Origin: Syntrophothermus lipocalidus DSM 12680
GTDB lineage: Bacteria; Bacillota; Syntrophomonadia; Syntrophomonadales; Syntrophothermaceae
Assembly (NCBI RefSeq): GCF_000092405.1
Contig: NC_014220.1
Coordinates: 2,341,560 to 2,405,559, forward strand
Direction: 5' to 3'
Length of the DNA stretch: 64,000 nucleotides
In this document: piece after piece, positions 35,167 to 44,143 of the stretch
Position numbering within the stretch: the stretch's first letter is position 1
Layout: each line of letters starts with the position of its first letter
Notes under the pieces: generated by a model
The model's input: the letters and a program-made list of their open reading frames with translations, nothing else
The model's database searches: none
Told to the model about the DNA's origin: nothing
Position numbers and translations under genes: made by a program

Positions 35167-35652
35167 ATGTTTAGAGAAGAGTTTGAGGTGGCCTTGCACG
35201 CCCTCTTACGGGCAACAAAGGAGGTCTATGGTGACCGGCTTGTGTCGCTGGCAGTGTTCGGATCCGTAGGACGCGGTACTCCTCGCCCGGATTCGGATAT
35301 TGACCTTTTACTGGTGGCGGATGACATGCCGCGGGGTCGGATGAAGAGAATGGCAGAGTTCGTTCGGGTGGAAGAAGAGATGAAAGCTCATCTTCCGCAA
35401 CTGAATCACATCTCCGTTGACTTGTCACCTGTACTGAAGGACAGAAACGAAGTCTTGGCTGGAAGCCTGCTCTTTTTGGACATGATCGAAGACGCCAGGA
35501 TCCTCTACGATCAAGGAGGTTTTTTGGCGAGTTTCTTGCGCAAACAGAAAGAACGGCTGGCCGAATTGGGAGCTGCTAAACACTACCGTAAAGGAGCGTG
35601 GTACTGGGTGCTCAAGAAAGACTATAAACCAGGGGAGAAGGTAGAAATATGA
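35167..35652 (+). CDS. MNT-type nucleotidyltransferase (antitoxin-like)
   Basis: The 161-residue protein carries the minimal nucleotidyltransferase motif GSVGRGTPRPDSDIDLLLVA (GSxxRG...DSDxD) at about residues 35-54. It overlaps the following HEPN gene by 4 nt (ATGA). MNT/HEPN pairs act as type VII toxin-antitoxin modules, where MNT adds AMPs to inactivate the HEPN RNase. The C-terminal extension (RKGAWYWVLKKDYKPG) is longer than a minimal MNT. The ribosome site GGGAGG sits inside a small hairpin (GGGAG/CTCCC, 35150-35163), which may limit translation. Confidence 0.88.
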   Translation: MFREEFEVALHALLRATKEVYGDRLVSLAVFGSVGRGTPRPDSDIDLLLVADDMPRGRMKRMAEFVRVEEEMKAHLPQLNHISVDLSPVLKDRNEVLAGSLLFLDMIEDARILYDQGGFLASFLRKQKERLAELGAAKHYRKGAWYWVLKKDYKPGEKVEI

Positions 35653-36077
35653 ACGCGGCCACGCTGGCTCAAAGCTACCTGATCAAAGCCACAAAAAGGC
35701 TGAAGATACTCGACGTACTGCTATCGGAAGAAGCTTACTCTGACGTAGTTCGGGAGGCCCAAGAGGTAGTCGAGCTGGCTTTGAAAGGTATCTTGAGACA
35801 AATAGGGATAGACCCCCCCAAACAGCACGATGTAGGGTACCTTATCGTGGAGTACAAGGATCGCCTTCCCGATGAAGTCGAGGCTAACGCTGCTAAACTG
35901 GCAGGGATATCGAAGTGGTTGCGCAAAGAAAGAGAATTTGCCTTTTACGGCGATATAGACTTCATCCCGACGGAGGAATACTCAGTCCAGGACGCAATTA
36001 CAGCCATCGAAGACGCTACCTTTACCGTAAAGATGGCTTCGCTGGTCATCGGCTACCCTCAAAAAAGAGATGAGTAA
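35649..36077 (+). CDS. HEPN domain protein (toxin-like)
   Basis: The 142-residue helical protein is the HEPN partner of the MNT gene, with VVREAQEVVELALKGILRQ and the conserved region ISKWLRKEREFAFYG. The canonical RNase motif of toxic HEPN proteins is R-x4-6-H. Here the nearest form is RKEREFAFYGD, with Tyr in place of His. So RNase activity is uncertain and the pair may be a modified, non-toxic variant. It overlaps the MNT gene and is surely co-translated. Confidence 0.85.
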   Translation: MNAATLAQSYLIKATKRLKILDVLLSEEAYSDVVREAQEVVELALKGILRQIGIDPPKQHDVGYLIVEYKDRLPDEVEANAAKLAGISKWLRKEREFAFYGDIDFIPTEEYSVQDAITAIEDATFTVKMASLVIGYPQKRDE

Positions 36078-36474
36078 AGTTCTAACTCTCATGCTCCAAA
36101 ATTAAGACCCTGATTAACGCAGACCTTTATGACTCTCATCCGAGTCACCACTAGAGAATGAAAATTCACAGAGGCTTCCTAACAACGCGGCAATCAATAA
36201 TACCAATTCTATAATCATCTGTGAACATCTGTCCCGGGCACTCAGGTGGCTAGAAGTGAAACACAACTTCAATATTGTAGTTGAACGCTCATCGATAATA
36301 AAGTCCAGGCTGAGTGCCGGGCTGTGTGCATCTGTGGCTATTTTCGGGGCAGATTAACTTTACTGTATTTTGTGGAACACTCCCCAACGTGGTGTAACAC
36401 TGCTTTTATTCTCTAAAACCGTAACACCGCCAAGTGTCATGAGAGTCTGCGTAAATCTGCGTCTAACGAAAAAA
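36078..36474. other. Intergenic region with a long-range inverted repeat
   Basis: No gene is seen in this 397-bp stretch. CCGGGCACTCAG (about 36234-36245) and CTGAGTGCCGGG (36310-36321) form an inverted repeat of about 11 bp with one mismatch, 64 nt apart. The words AATCTGCGT and GATTAACGCAGAC recur at both ends of the gap, suggesting repeat remnants. Confidence 0.4.
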
Positions 36475-36573
36475 TGGCGGAAGCGTGTGGGAATCGAACC
36501 CACCCACCGCAGGACCACTGCGGCGCAGACTGGATTTGAAGTCCAGGCGGCCCACCAGAACCGATCCGCTTCC
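36475..36573 (-). tRNA. selC: tRNA-Sec (anticodon TCA)
   Basis: The 99-nt gene starts GGAAGCGG and ends CGCTTCCGCCA, with the CCA encoded. The anticodon loop is CTTCAAA, with TCA at 36537-36539, which reads UGA. A long variable arm (CTGCGCCGCAGTGGTCCTGCGGTGG region) and an extended acceptor stem match bacterial tRNA-Sec. Together with selA, selB and selD it completes the selenocysteine system in this window. Confidence 0.96.
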
Positions 36574-36597
36574 ACGATTTTTTACAGGTCCTTTATC

Positions 36598-36625
36598 ATT
36601 ATATCGAAACCAACAAGTTTCTCAA
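36598..36625 (-). promoter_or_regulatory. Promoter of tRNA-Sec
   Basis: TTGAGA and TATAAT are separated by 16 nt, about 24 nt before the tRNA 5' end. It lies in the gap before selC, just after the CBS-ACT gene. Confidence 0.75.
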
Positions 36626-36631
36626 CGAAAA

Positions 36632-37282
36632 TCAGCGTTTTACAAAGACTGACTTTATTTCGTACCCTCTGTGCTTAAGTTCTTCCAGTACTTCCTGCGG
36701 ATCCTCGGTGTCGATGCGCAGAATTAGATTATAATCACCGCGAGCCAGGTCAGGGTAAAGCACGATATTTTCTATGTTAATGCTTTTCGAGGCTATGATG
36801 CTTGATATCTCGGCCACGACTCCAACCCTATCCTCTACCTTCATGTCAATACGGGTGCCTTTGCGGTAGACTCCGAGCATGTCAATCAGCGCATCGAATA
36901 TGTTTGTCTCCGTGATTATCCCTACCAGTTTTCCGTTTTCCATCACCGGGATGCCGCCAACCTTGTGGGCGCGCATGAGGCGGGCTGCTTCTTCGATGAA
37001 AGTGTCCGGGCTGACGGTTATTACCTGGCTGTTCTTGGGAAGGATGTCTTTTATCTTGGTCTTGGCTAGAAGATAGTTGATTTCGAAAACACTCAGGGAC
37101 GTTGCAGGCGATGGAGAAACCTCGCTCAGGTCCCTCTCGGTGACGATTCCTACCAACTTCCCCCGGTTCATGACTGGTAGACGCCTTATACTGTGATCCC
37201 TCATCAACTGCATGGCCTCAGCTACGGTCGTATCTAGAGCAATGACGATCGGGTTGGGAGTCATTTTGTCTTTGACCTTCAC
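36632..37282 (-). CDS. CBS-pair and ACT domain protein (AcuB-like)
   Basis: The 216-residue cytoplasmic protein has two CBS repeats (about 7-60 and 78-135; MTPNPIVIALDTTVAEAM, RLMRAHKVGGIPVMENGKL) followed by an ACT domain at about 143-210 (MKVEDRVGVVAEISSIIA). CBS pairs bind adenosyl nucleotides and ACT domains bind amino acids, so it is probably a sensor. It lies 34 nt after livF in the same direction. That suggests it senses branched-chain amino acids or energy charge for the liv operon, but this is inference. Confidence 0.88.
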   Translation of the reverse strand: MKVKDKMTPNPIVIALDTTVAEAMQLMRDHSIRRLPVMNRGKLVGIVTERDLSEVSPSPATSLSVFEINYLLAKTKIKDILPKNSQVITVSPDTFIEEAARLMRAHKVGGIPVMENGKLVGIITETNIFDALIDMLGVYRKGTRIDMKVEDRVGVVAEISSIIASKSINIENIVLYPDLARGDYNLILRIDTEDPQEVLEELKHRGYEIKSVFVKR

Positions 37283-37316
37283 TGTGCAACCCCTCCTTGT
37301 CTAGACTCACGCCTTT

Positions 37317-38021
37317 TCATCCTCCCAGGTAAGCTTTTTTCACCTCTTCGCTCTCCATAAGGTCCCTCGCAGCTCCTTCAAGGACTATTTCTCCGGTTTC
37401 CAAAACATAAGCCTTATCGGCAATTGATAAGGCCATATGCGCGTTTTGTTCGACCAAGAGAATGGTAGTTCCCTGGGAATTGATATCTTTGATGATATCG
37501 AAAATCTCCCTCACCAAAAGGGGCGCCAGACCCATTGAAGGTTCATCCAGCAACATAAGCCGTGGCCTAGCCATTAAGGCCCGGCCAATGGCCAGCATCT
37601 GCTGTTCCCCCCCGCTCAAAGTCCCGGCAATCTGTTTCTTTCGCTCCTCAAGGCGTGGAAACCTGGAAAAAACCATTTCCATATCTGTCTTTATACCTTG
37701 TTTGTCCTTGCGTAGATAAGCTCCCATTTCCAGGTTCTCCAAAACCGACATTGAAGGGAATATCCTTCGCCCCTCCGGTACCTGGCAAATCCCCAGCCCC
37801 ACTATCGCCTGTGGAGGAAGCTTAGTTATATCGCGGTTTTCAAATATCACAGATCCTGATCTGGGACGCAAGATTCCGGATATGGTCTTCAAGGTCGTGG
37901 TCTTTCCTGCACCGTTTGCTCCTATAAGGGTTACTATGGCTCCTGCTTCAACCTCCAGAGACACGTTCTTTAGCGCATGAATGGCCCCATAGTAAACATT
38001 GATATTGTCTATACGCAACAT
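37317..38021 (-). CDS. livF: Branched-chain amino acid ABC transporter ATPase LivF
   Basis: The 234-residue ATPase has Walker A GANGAGKTT, Q-loop region GICQVPEGRRIFP, signature LSGGEQQML and Walker B RLMLLDEPSMGLAPL. LivF and LivG form the heterodimeric motor of the HAAT importer for Leu, Ile and Val. It directly abuts livG (0-nt gap) and is the last transporter gene before the CBS-ACT gene. Confidence 0.95.
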   Translation of the reverse strand: MLRIDNINVYYGAIHALKNVSLEVEAGAIVTLIGANGAGKTTTLKTISGILRPRSGSVIFENRDITKLPPQAIVGLGICQVPEGRRIFPSMSVLENLEMGAYLRKDKQGIKTDMEMVFSRFPRLEERKKQIAGTLSGGEQQMLAIGRALMARPRLMLLDEPSMGLAPLLVREIFDIIKDINSQGTTILLVEQNAHMALSIADKAYVLETGEIVLEGAARDLMESEEVKKAYLGG

Positions 38022-38798
38022 CTAAACCACTTCCTCTCCCAGGTAAGCTTCGATAACGCGAGGGTTGTTCTTAATCTCTTCAGGTCTGCCTTCGGCAATT
38101 GTACGCCCATAGTCCAAAACCAGGATTCTTTCACACAAGCCCATAACCAGGGACATATCGTGTTCGATTAGCAATATGGTTAACTTAAATTCATCCCGCA
38201 AGCTGAGAATCAGCTTCATGAGTTCCTGGGTTTCCTGAGGATTCATCCCCGCTGCAGGTTCGTCTAATATCACCAATTTTGGATTCGTGGCCAGGGCTCT
38301 CGCTATCTCCAGTCGGCGTTGGTCTCCGTAAGGAAGGTTTTTGGCTAATTCATCCTTCTTTTCTAGCAAACCCAACAACTCTAGGTATTTGGAAGCCTTT
38401 TTGTCCATCCACCCCTCGCCACGTATAAAGACCGGCAAGCGCAGCACTGCCGCAGGCAGTGAATAAGGAACGTCTTTGTGAAAGGAAATTCTCACATTGT
38501 CGATAACTGAAAGCCCCCCGAACAACCTGATGTTCTGAAAGGTCCTCGCAATACCAGTTCGACATATGTCGTGAGGCTTCCTACCTACAAGCGATCTTCC
38601 CTCCATCATAATCGAGCCCCGGTCAGGACGATACACGCCGGTTACGAGGTTGAAGACCGTGGTTTTGCCTGCTCCGTTAGGACCGATCAAGCCTACTAGT
38701 TCCCCTTCTTCAATCATCATGTTGAAGTCCACCAGAGCGCTAAGACCCCCGAACGACTTATAGAGGTTCTTCACTTCGAGTAGCGCCACGGTCCTCAC
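38022..38798 (-). CDS. livG: Branched-chain amino acid ABC transporter ATPase LivG
   Basis: The 258-residue ATPase carries Walker A GPNGAGKTT, signature LPYGDQRRLEIARALA (the usual degenerate LivG form) and Walker B LVILDEPAAGMNP. The C-terminal PEEIKNNPRVIEAYLGE is a LivG hallmark. Its start overlaps livM by 41 nt; a GTG three codons later is also possible. It pairs with LivF. Confidence 0.95.
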   Translation of the reverse strand: MRTVALLEVKNLYKSFGGLSALVDFNMMIEEGELVGLIGPNGAGKTTVFNLVTGVYRPDRGSIMMEGRSLVGRKPHDICRTGIARTFQNIRLFGGLSVIDNVRISFHKDVPYSLPAAVLRLPVFIRGEGWMDKKASKYLELLGLLEKKDELAKNLPYGDQRRLEIARALATNPKLVILDEPAAGMNPQETQELMKLILSLRDEFKLTILLIEHDMSLVMGLCERILVLDYGRTIAEGRPEEIKNNPRVIEAYLGEEVV

Positions 38799-39735
38799 CC
38801 CTCACTCTGCGGAAGATCCGAAGCGATATTTCTTTGTTCCCCATCAAGCCCTGGGGCCGGTAGATCATGGTTACGATCAAAACTACCGAGTATATCACCA
38901 TTCGGATCTCCGGAAAACTCTGGAGGCCAGCTGACAGTATCGTAAGGAATACGGCCGCCAATACGGCTCCTGTGGTGCTGCCTAAGCCTCCCAGCACCAC
39001 CATGACCAGAACGTCAAATGACCGGAAAAAGCTGAACGTCCCGGGTTGAATGATAAAGAAGTAGTGGGCATATAAAGCACCGGCCAAGCCGGCAAAAAAA
39101 GCCCCTACTGTGAAAGCGAGTATTTTATATTTGGTGGTATCCACTCCCATCATCTCTGCCGCGACCTCGTTCTCCCGCACGGCCAAACACGCCCTACCAT
39201 AACTGGAATTTATCAGGTTTTGGATAAACAACAAGGTCACTAACACGGAAAAAAAGAGCCACGTCCAATTGGTTAACTGGGCTATTCCGATTAGCCCGGC
39301 CGCCCCCCCGACGTAATCGATGTTCAAAAGCACAACCCTCACTATCTCCCCGAACCCTAGAGTAGCGATAGCCAGGTAGTCGCCTTTCAAGCGGAGGGTA
39401 GGGACGCCTATTAAAACGCCTGCTACTCCCGCAGCAATACAGCCGCTCAGCACTGCCACCGGCAACGAGTATCCCAGCTTGCTCGTCATAACAGCCGCCA
39501 CATAAGCCCCTACTGCCATGAACCCAGCGTGACCCAAGGATAGCTGCCCGGTAAAGCCGGTTATAAGATTCAAGCTCACTGCTAAAATGATGTTTATCCC
39601 CATCATAAACAGGTTAATCTGGTAATAAACATCCAGCAACTGAGCGTTGATAAGATACTGTACCAGGAAAAACATGGCTACCAATAAAACTGAAATTGAT
39701 AAGTATGCGCTCCAATTAGGCTTCGACTTATCCAA
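38758..39735 (-). CDS. livM: Branched-chain amino acid ABC transporter permease LivM
   Basis: The 325-residue membrane protein has about 9-10 hydrophobic segments and the LivM motifs LITGFTGQLSLGHAGFMAVGAY and YLAIATLGFGEIVRVVLLN. It forms the translocation path with LivH. It lies 10 nt after livH and overlaps livG. Confidence 0.94.
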   Translation of the reverse strand: MDKSKPNWSAYLSISVLLVAMFFLVQYLINAQLLDVYYQINLFMMGINIILAVSLNLITGFTGQLSLGHAGFMAVGAYVAAVMTSKLGYSLPVAVLSGCIAAGVAGVLIGVPTLRLKGDYLAIATLGFGEIVRVVLLNIDYVGGAAGLIGIAQLTNWTWLFFSVLVTLLFIQNLINSSYGRACLAVRENEVAAEMMGVDTTKYKILAFTVGAFFAGLAGALYAHYFFIIQPGTFSFFRSFDVLVMVVLGGLGSTTGAVLAAVFLTILSAGLQSFPEIRMVIYSVVLIVTMIYRPQGLMGNKEISLRIFRRVRGEDRGATRSEEPL

Positions 39736-39745
39736 ACTCTATCAC

Positions 39746-40633
39746 CTACACTTTTTCCCCTTCATCCTTGCCAAATATGCCGGCAGGTTTGACAAGCAGG
39801 ATAATAATGAGAACCGCAAACGCAACTGCATCCCTGTATAAGCTGCTCCCGTAACCGCTCACCAGTGATTCGAGCACCCCCATGAGAAAGCCACCAACCA
39901 TAGCCCCTGGGATAATACCAATGCCTCCTAAAACCGCTGCTACGAAAGCCTTAAGCCCTGGCACTATCCCCATCAGTGGATCAATGGTGTTGTAGTATAC
40001 TCCCACCATCACACCCGCCGCAGCGGCTAGAGCCGAACCTATAGCAAAAGTAAAGGATATGGTTTTGTCTACATCGATTCCCATCAACATCGCTGCTTCC
40101 TGATTCTGGGAAACGGCCCTCATTGCTTTACCGATCTTCGTTCTTTTGACGATATACTGCAAAAATAACATCAAGATCACCGCACTGACCAAAACGAAGA
40201 CGTCTCGATTTGTAATCACCAGCTTGTTGGAGAAGAAATAAAAGTATCTTTCGGGAAAGGTTCCGGCCGGAAATGAACGCTGCTGGGGAGTCAAGAGCCA
40301 GATAGTACCGTATTCAAGAAACAGGGAAACCCCGATGGCAGTTATCAATGCCGCTATACGGGTAGAGTTCCGCAAAGGCTTGTAAGCTAGTTTTTCGATA
40401 ACCACTCCCAGAACAGCACAACACGCCATGGCCATAACCATAGCCGGGAAAACACCAGTACCCAGAGCGGTTATAGAAAAAAAGCCTATAAAAGCCCCGA
40501 CCATCATCACATCGCCGTGAGCAAAGTTAATCAGGTTGATTATCCCGTACACCATGGTGTAACCGAGCGCGATCAAAGCGTATATTGACCCGAGTGATAT
40601 TCCGTTTACCAGTTGCTGCAGGAATTCATACAA
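39746..40633 (-). CDS. livH: Branched-chain amino acid ABC transporter permease LivH
   Basis: The 295-residue permease has about 8 hydrophobic segments with the LivH signatures GISLGSIYALIALGYTMVYG, INFAHGDVMMVGAF and GVVIEKLAYKPLR. A perfect 14-bp hairpin lies in the gap to livJ, which may lower expression of the permeases relative to the binding protein. Confidence 0.94.
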   Translation of the reverse strand: MYEFLQQLVNGISLGSIYALIALGYTMVYGIINLINFAHGDVMMVGAFIGFFSITALGTGVFPAMVMAMACCAVLGVVIEKLAYKPLRNSTRIAALITAIGVSLFLEYGTIWLLTPQQRSFPAGTFPERYFYFFSNKLVITNRDVFVLVSAVILMLFLQYIVKRTKIGKAMRAVSQNQEAAMLMGIDVDKTISFTFAIGSALAAAAGVMVGVYYNTIDPLMGIVPGLKAFVAAVLGGIGIIPGAMVGGFLMGVLESLVSGYGSSLYRDAVAFAVLIIILLVKPAGIFGKDEGEKV

Positions 40634-40731
40634 TACATTTCCCCTCCGGCTTCCGTCTCCAGTTTAGGTGCTAGGCGATGCAGACTCTAAGGCAATTTAA
40701 GATTTGCGTTCTTCTGCGTCCATTCTAACTT

Positions 40732-40766
40732 GAACAGAGGAAGGGAGAGAACCCCTTCCTCTGTTC
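40732..40766 (-). promoter_or_regulatory. 14-bp perfect hairpin between livJ and livH
   Basis: GAACAGAGGAAGGG and CCCTTCCTCTGTTC form a perfect 14-bp stem with a 7-nt loop, 9 nt after the livJ stop. No T tract follows, so it is likely a 3' stabiliser or partial attenuator that keeps livJ mRNA abundant. Confidence 0.65.
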
Positions 40767-40775
40767 GTTTCATAA

Positions 40776-41975
40776 CTAGGGCTGGATCTTTGTCTTAACC
40801 ACCTGTTTCCCGTCAACCATCTCGATCAGCACTGCCGATTTTACAGGATTATGCTGCTCGTCCATCGAAAACGTTCCGGTCACGCCCGAGAAATCCTTGG
40901 TAGCAGCCAAAGCTTCTTTTATTTTGACCCCGTCGGTACTGCCGGCCCGCTTGATAGCATCCACTAGCAGATAGGCGCTGTCGTAACCCAAAGCAGCGAA
41001 GGCGTCTGGGGTAGTCTTGTAGGCCGCTTCATACGCCTTGACAAACTTCACCACTTTGGGGTCCTTATCCGCAGACGAGTAATGATTGGTAAAGAAGGTG
41101 TTGTTTAACGCCTTAGCCCCGGCAATGTTCACCAGTTCGGCAGAATCCCAGCCGTCCCCACCCAGGATAGGCACAGTTATTCCTAATTCACGAGCTTGTT
41201 TGATTATCAAACCGGCCTCGTTATAGTAGCCCGGTACATAGATTACATCTGGTGCCTTATTCTTGATCTTAGTAAGGGTGGCTTTGAAGTCTTTGTCGTT
41301 CTTCACATAGCCTTCTTCAGCTACAATGGTACCGCCTTTGCCCACAAATGCTTCCTTAAAAGCCTTAGCCAACCCTTTTGAGTAGTCGGTGCTCGTGTCC
41401 ATCAGAATGGCCGCTTTTTTCGCCTTCAAGGTATCATAGGCGTAATTGCCCATTAATCCGCCCTGGAAGGGATCAATAAAGCATGTGCGGAAGACAAATT
41501 CCTTAGTCTTTCCGGTTTTTTCATCTACTGTAGCCGCCATCGCGGTAGCTGCGGGGGCTATAAGCGGTATCTTGTTTTTCGAAGCAATCGGCTCAGCTCC
41601 CAGGACACTGCCTGTTACCAGCGGTCCGATCAAAGCCACTACTTTTTGTCCTACAAGCCTCGCCGCAACGTTGGTAGCTTCCGCGCTGTCCGACTTGCAA
41701 TCCATTATGACATAGTCGATAGTCCGTCCGTCAACTCCCCCGGCCTTGTTAATCTCGTCAAAGGCCAGGACCACGCCGTTTCTACAGTTAGTCCCGTAAG
41801 AAGCTACCCCGCCTGACAACTCCACATTAACTCCTACTTTGATGGGCTCTTTGGTCTCGGTAGGAGCCTTCGGCGTTTCCGGCTGGTTCTCTGTAGTCTT
41901 GGACTGGCACCCAGCCACAATGCTAACCACAAATACCAGTAACAATAACACCGCCAGCCTTTTACTGACTTTCAT
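40776..41975 (-). CDS. livJ: Branched-chain amino acid-binding lipoprotein
   Basis: The 399-residue protein has a lipoprotein signal peptide ending VAGC at residue 23, then a periplasmic-binding-protein fold of the Leu/Ile/Val type (IKVGVNVELSGGVASYG, AFDEINKAGGVDGR). In a Gram-positive cell it is tethered to the outer face of the membrane and delivers ligand to LivHM. It is the first gene of the operon, with GGAGGG before the ATG. Ligand may be Leu/Ile/Val or another small amide. Confidence 0.93.
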   Translation of the reverse strand: MKVSKRLAVLLLLVFVVSIVAGCQSKTTENQPETPKAPTETKEPIKVGVNVELSGGVASYGTNCRNGVVLAFDEINKAGGVDGRTIDYVIMDCKSDSAEATNVAARLVGQKVVALIGPLVTGSVLGAEPIASKNKIPLIAPAATAMAATVDEKTGKTKEFVFRTCFIDPFQGGLMGNYAYDTLKAKKAAILMDTSTDYSKGLAKAFKEAFVGKGGTIVAEEGYVKNDKDFKATLTKIKNKAPDVIYVPGYYNEAGLIIKQARELGITVPILGGDGWDSAELVNIAGAKALNNTFFTNHYSSADKDPKVVKFVKAYEAAYKTTPDAFAALGYDSAYLLVDAIKRAGSTDGVKIKEALAATKDFSGVTGTFSMDEQHNPVKSAVLIEMVDGKQVVKTKIQP

Positions 41976-42062
41976 CCTTCTTCCCTCCTATGTTTTGTAC
42001 TGAGCAATCCGCCCTGCATTCTTAGTGTCCCGTTCCCCCTCCTTTCCTTTTTCCCAGACTCA

Positions 42063-43043
42063 TCAAGAAGCTTGTACCTCCCAGCGTCCGCAGCGATCAC
42101 CCCAACGCGCCACGAGTTCTTCTCCTTCGTAAAACTGTACTACTTCGCATAGGTTGGAGCAACCCTTGCATTCAAAACTGGTCGTTCTAAAACTGACATC
42201 ACCAATTCTGAAACCCTTAAAAGCCGTTTTTCTCTTCCTGGCAACCGCCTCTTTGGCCAACAAAGCGGCGCCGACTGCTCCCATCACGTCATAGTTCTCC
42301 GGTACAATGACTTCCATGCCCAAGTATTTCTCAAATGCTTTGACCAATCCTCGGTTGGCGGCAACTCCTCCTTGGAACAACACCGGGGGAAGTATTTCCT
42401 TACCCTTTCCCACGTTGTTAAGGTAATTGCGAACCAATGCCTCGCACAAGCCGGCAATTATGTCTTCTGTATTGTACCCCAATTGTTGTTTGTGAATCAT
42501 GTCCGATTCGGCAAACACCGCGCACCTACCCGCAATCCGCACCGGATTCTTGGCCTTCAAAGCGAAGTCGCCGAACTCTTCAATCGGTATCCTGAGCCTG
42601 GCTGCTTGTTGATCCAGAAAAGAGCCTGTACCTGCTGCACAGACCGTGTTCATGGCAAAATCGATGACTACCCCATCACGCAGGATGATTATCTTAGAAT
42701 CCTGTCCCCCTATTTCTATTATGGTCTGCACCTCCGGATTTACCGCCAAGGCAGCTACAGCGTGAGCCGTTATTTCATTCTTAACAATGTCAGCGCCGAT
42801 TATCATGCTGCTCAGATAGCGAGCACTGCCGGTCGTTCCCGAGCCAACAATCATCACTTCTTTCTCTACCTCTTCGCCGACAAGGCTTACGCCTCTTTGA
42901 ACCGTCTCAATAGGTCTGCCATTGGTACGCAAGTACTGCCTGGCCAAAACCGAACCATCTTCTCCTATCACTACCACGTTGGTGCTAACGGATCCCACGT
43001 CTACTCCTAGATATCCCTTGATCATAGCCCTCTTTCCCTTCAT
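42063..43043 (-). CDS. BadF/BcrAD-type acyl-CoA dehydratase activase
   Basis: The 326-residue ASKHA-fold ATPase donates an electron to a 2-hydroxyacyl-CoA dehydratase or benzoyl-CoA reductase partner. The phosphate motif GVDVGSVSTNVVVI and EIGGQDSKII are present. The bridging [4Fe-4S] Cys residues lie in NTVCAAGTGSF and GRCAVFAESD. A C-terminal extension with CKGCSNLCEV and GDRCGRW marks the YjiL/activase-related subfamily. ATG at 43025 (IKGYLGVDVG) is an alternative start. It overlaps the upstream partner gene by 4 nt, so the three-gene unit is one operon. The actual reaction is unknown. Confidence 0.9.
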   Translation of the reverse strand: MKGKRAMIKGYLGVDVGSVSTNVVVIGEDGSVLARQYLRTNGRPIETVQRGVSLVGEEVEKEVMIVGSGTTGSARYLSSMIIGADIVKNEITAHAVAALAVNPEVQTIIEIGGQDSKIIILRDGVVIDFAMNTVCAAGTGSFLDQQAARLRIPIEEFGDFALKAKNPVRIAGRCAVFAESDMIHKQQLGYNTEDIIAGLCEALVRNYLNNVGKGKEILPPVLFQGGVAANRGLVKAFEKYLGMEVIVPENYDVMGAVGAALLAKEAVARKRKTAFKGFRIGDVSFRTTSFECKGCSNLCEVVQFYEGEELVARWGDRCGRWEVQAS

Positions 43044-44143
43044 CCCGCCAACTTCCCTGCCTGCATTCGTCTTCTTTCCCTTCTTTTCTGTAAAAGGTCG
43101 ATAAAAGCTTCTATTCGTGTCTGGATACCGGCTTTGCCGGTCTGCTCGTCGATAAAGAACGTCAATACCGGTATGTCCAATTCCCGGCTAACCCGCGGTA
43201 GGATACTCTTCGCCACGACTTCTGGAATACAGGCAAAAGGCGCGAGTTGTATGACCCCATCAAAACCACGACGGGCGTACAACACCGTTTCGCCTATACT
43301 GTTGGTTCCATGTCCCCCAATAGGCGCTTCATTGAGATAGGGACGAGCTAAAGCGAAGAGTTCCCGGTCCGGCGTACGAATCGTGTTTCGACCACAATAA
43401 CCTGTTATGTAAATGGAACGGTCGATTTCTACCCCAGCCTCACCGAGCATTATCTGCAGGTAATGGTTAGCCGCCGGTTCTAAAACGACATATATCTCGC
43501 CGATTATACCCACTTTCAACGGATCCCGGCTGGGATCTTGACTCACCGAATTCAGCAGCAGCATCCCTTCATTTCGGGCTTCGGCTATTGTCTGAAAAGT
43601 AGAAGCTTGATCTATCATCTCTAATGCTTTCCAAAGGGTCCGAGTAGTCTCCCCCCGGTTTATCTCATAGGGTCGAACCTTGAACGACAGCATCTCCAGG
43701 TCATCAATGGCTTTCAGCTTCTCCCAGGTAATGTGCAAGGCTCCAATAAACTCCTTAAACGACTTCCCCCCGGTTTTCCAGACCAGCTTGAGTTTGTTCC
43801 AAAAATCGCCTATGTGGTGCAATGGTGGTTCGAATCCTATGACCTTGAGGTTGACCCCCAGGTCAGCGAGCAAATTCTGGTGCATAACCCAATAATATCC
43901 TGCCCGACACGGACCTACTCCGCCCGAAGTTATAACCAGTTCCGCCCCCATTTCCGCCACTTCCAGGTAGGTCCCCAAAAGTATTTTGAAAGGAATACAG
44001 GCGAACTCAGGTGCGTATCTAACCCCAAGGTCGAGGGTCCGTTTGCTGGGTTCCGGCGGAACCACACACTCGTGCCCGATGTTCTCTATTAACCATTTAA
44101 AAGCAATGTATGAATACCCCATCCGGGGAAAGCTAATCTTCAT
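43040..44143 (-). CDS. Acyl-CoA dehydratase activase-related (DUF2229) protein, second copy
   Basis: The 367-residue protein starts MKISFPRMGYSYIAFKWLIE at 44143; a longer frame from 44176 adds unrelated residues. Conserved features include YAPEFACIPFKILLG, ITSGGVGPCRAGYYW, ITGYCGRNTIRTP and IQLAPFACIPEV, with the cysteines of a likely [4Fe-4S] site. The C-terminal TFFIDEQTGKAGIQTRIEAF is shared with the first copy. DUF2229 proteins resemble HgdA/B-type dehydratase subunits. It lies between the first copy and the activase, overlapping both. Confidence 0.88.
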   Translation of the reverse strand: MKISFPRMGYSYIAFKWLIENIGHECVVPPEPSKRTLDLGVRYAPEFACIPFKILLGTYLEVAEMGAELVITSGGVGPCRAGYYWVMHQNLLADLGVNLKVIGFEPPLHHIGDFWNKLKLVWKTGGKSFKEFIGALHITWEKLKAIDDLEMLSFKVRPYEINRGETTRTLWKALEMIDQASTFQTIAEARNEGMLLLNSVSQDPSRDPLKVGIIGEIYVVLEPAANHYLQIMLGEAGVEIDRSIYITGYCGRNTIRTPDRELFALARPYLNEAPIGGHGTNSIGETVLYARRGFDGVIQLAPFACIPEVVAKSILPRVSRELDIPVLTFFIDEQTGKAGIQTRIEAFIDLLQKRRERRRMQAGKLAG

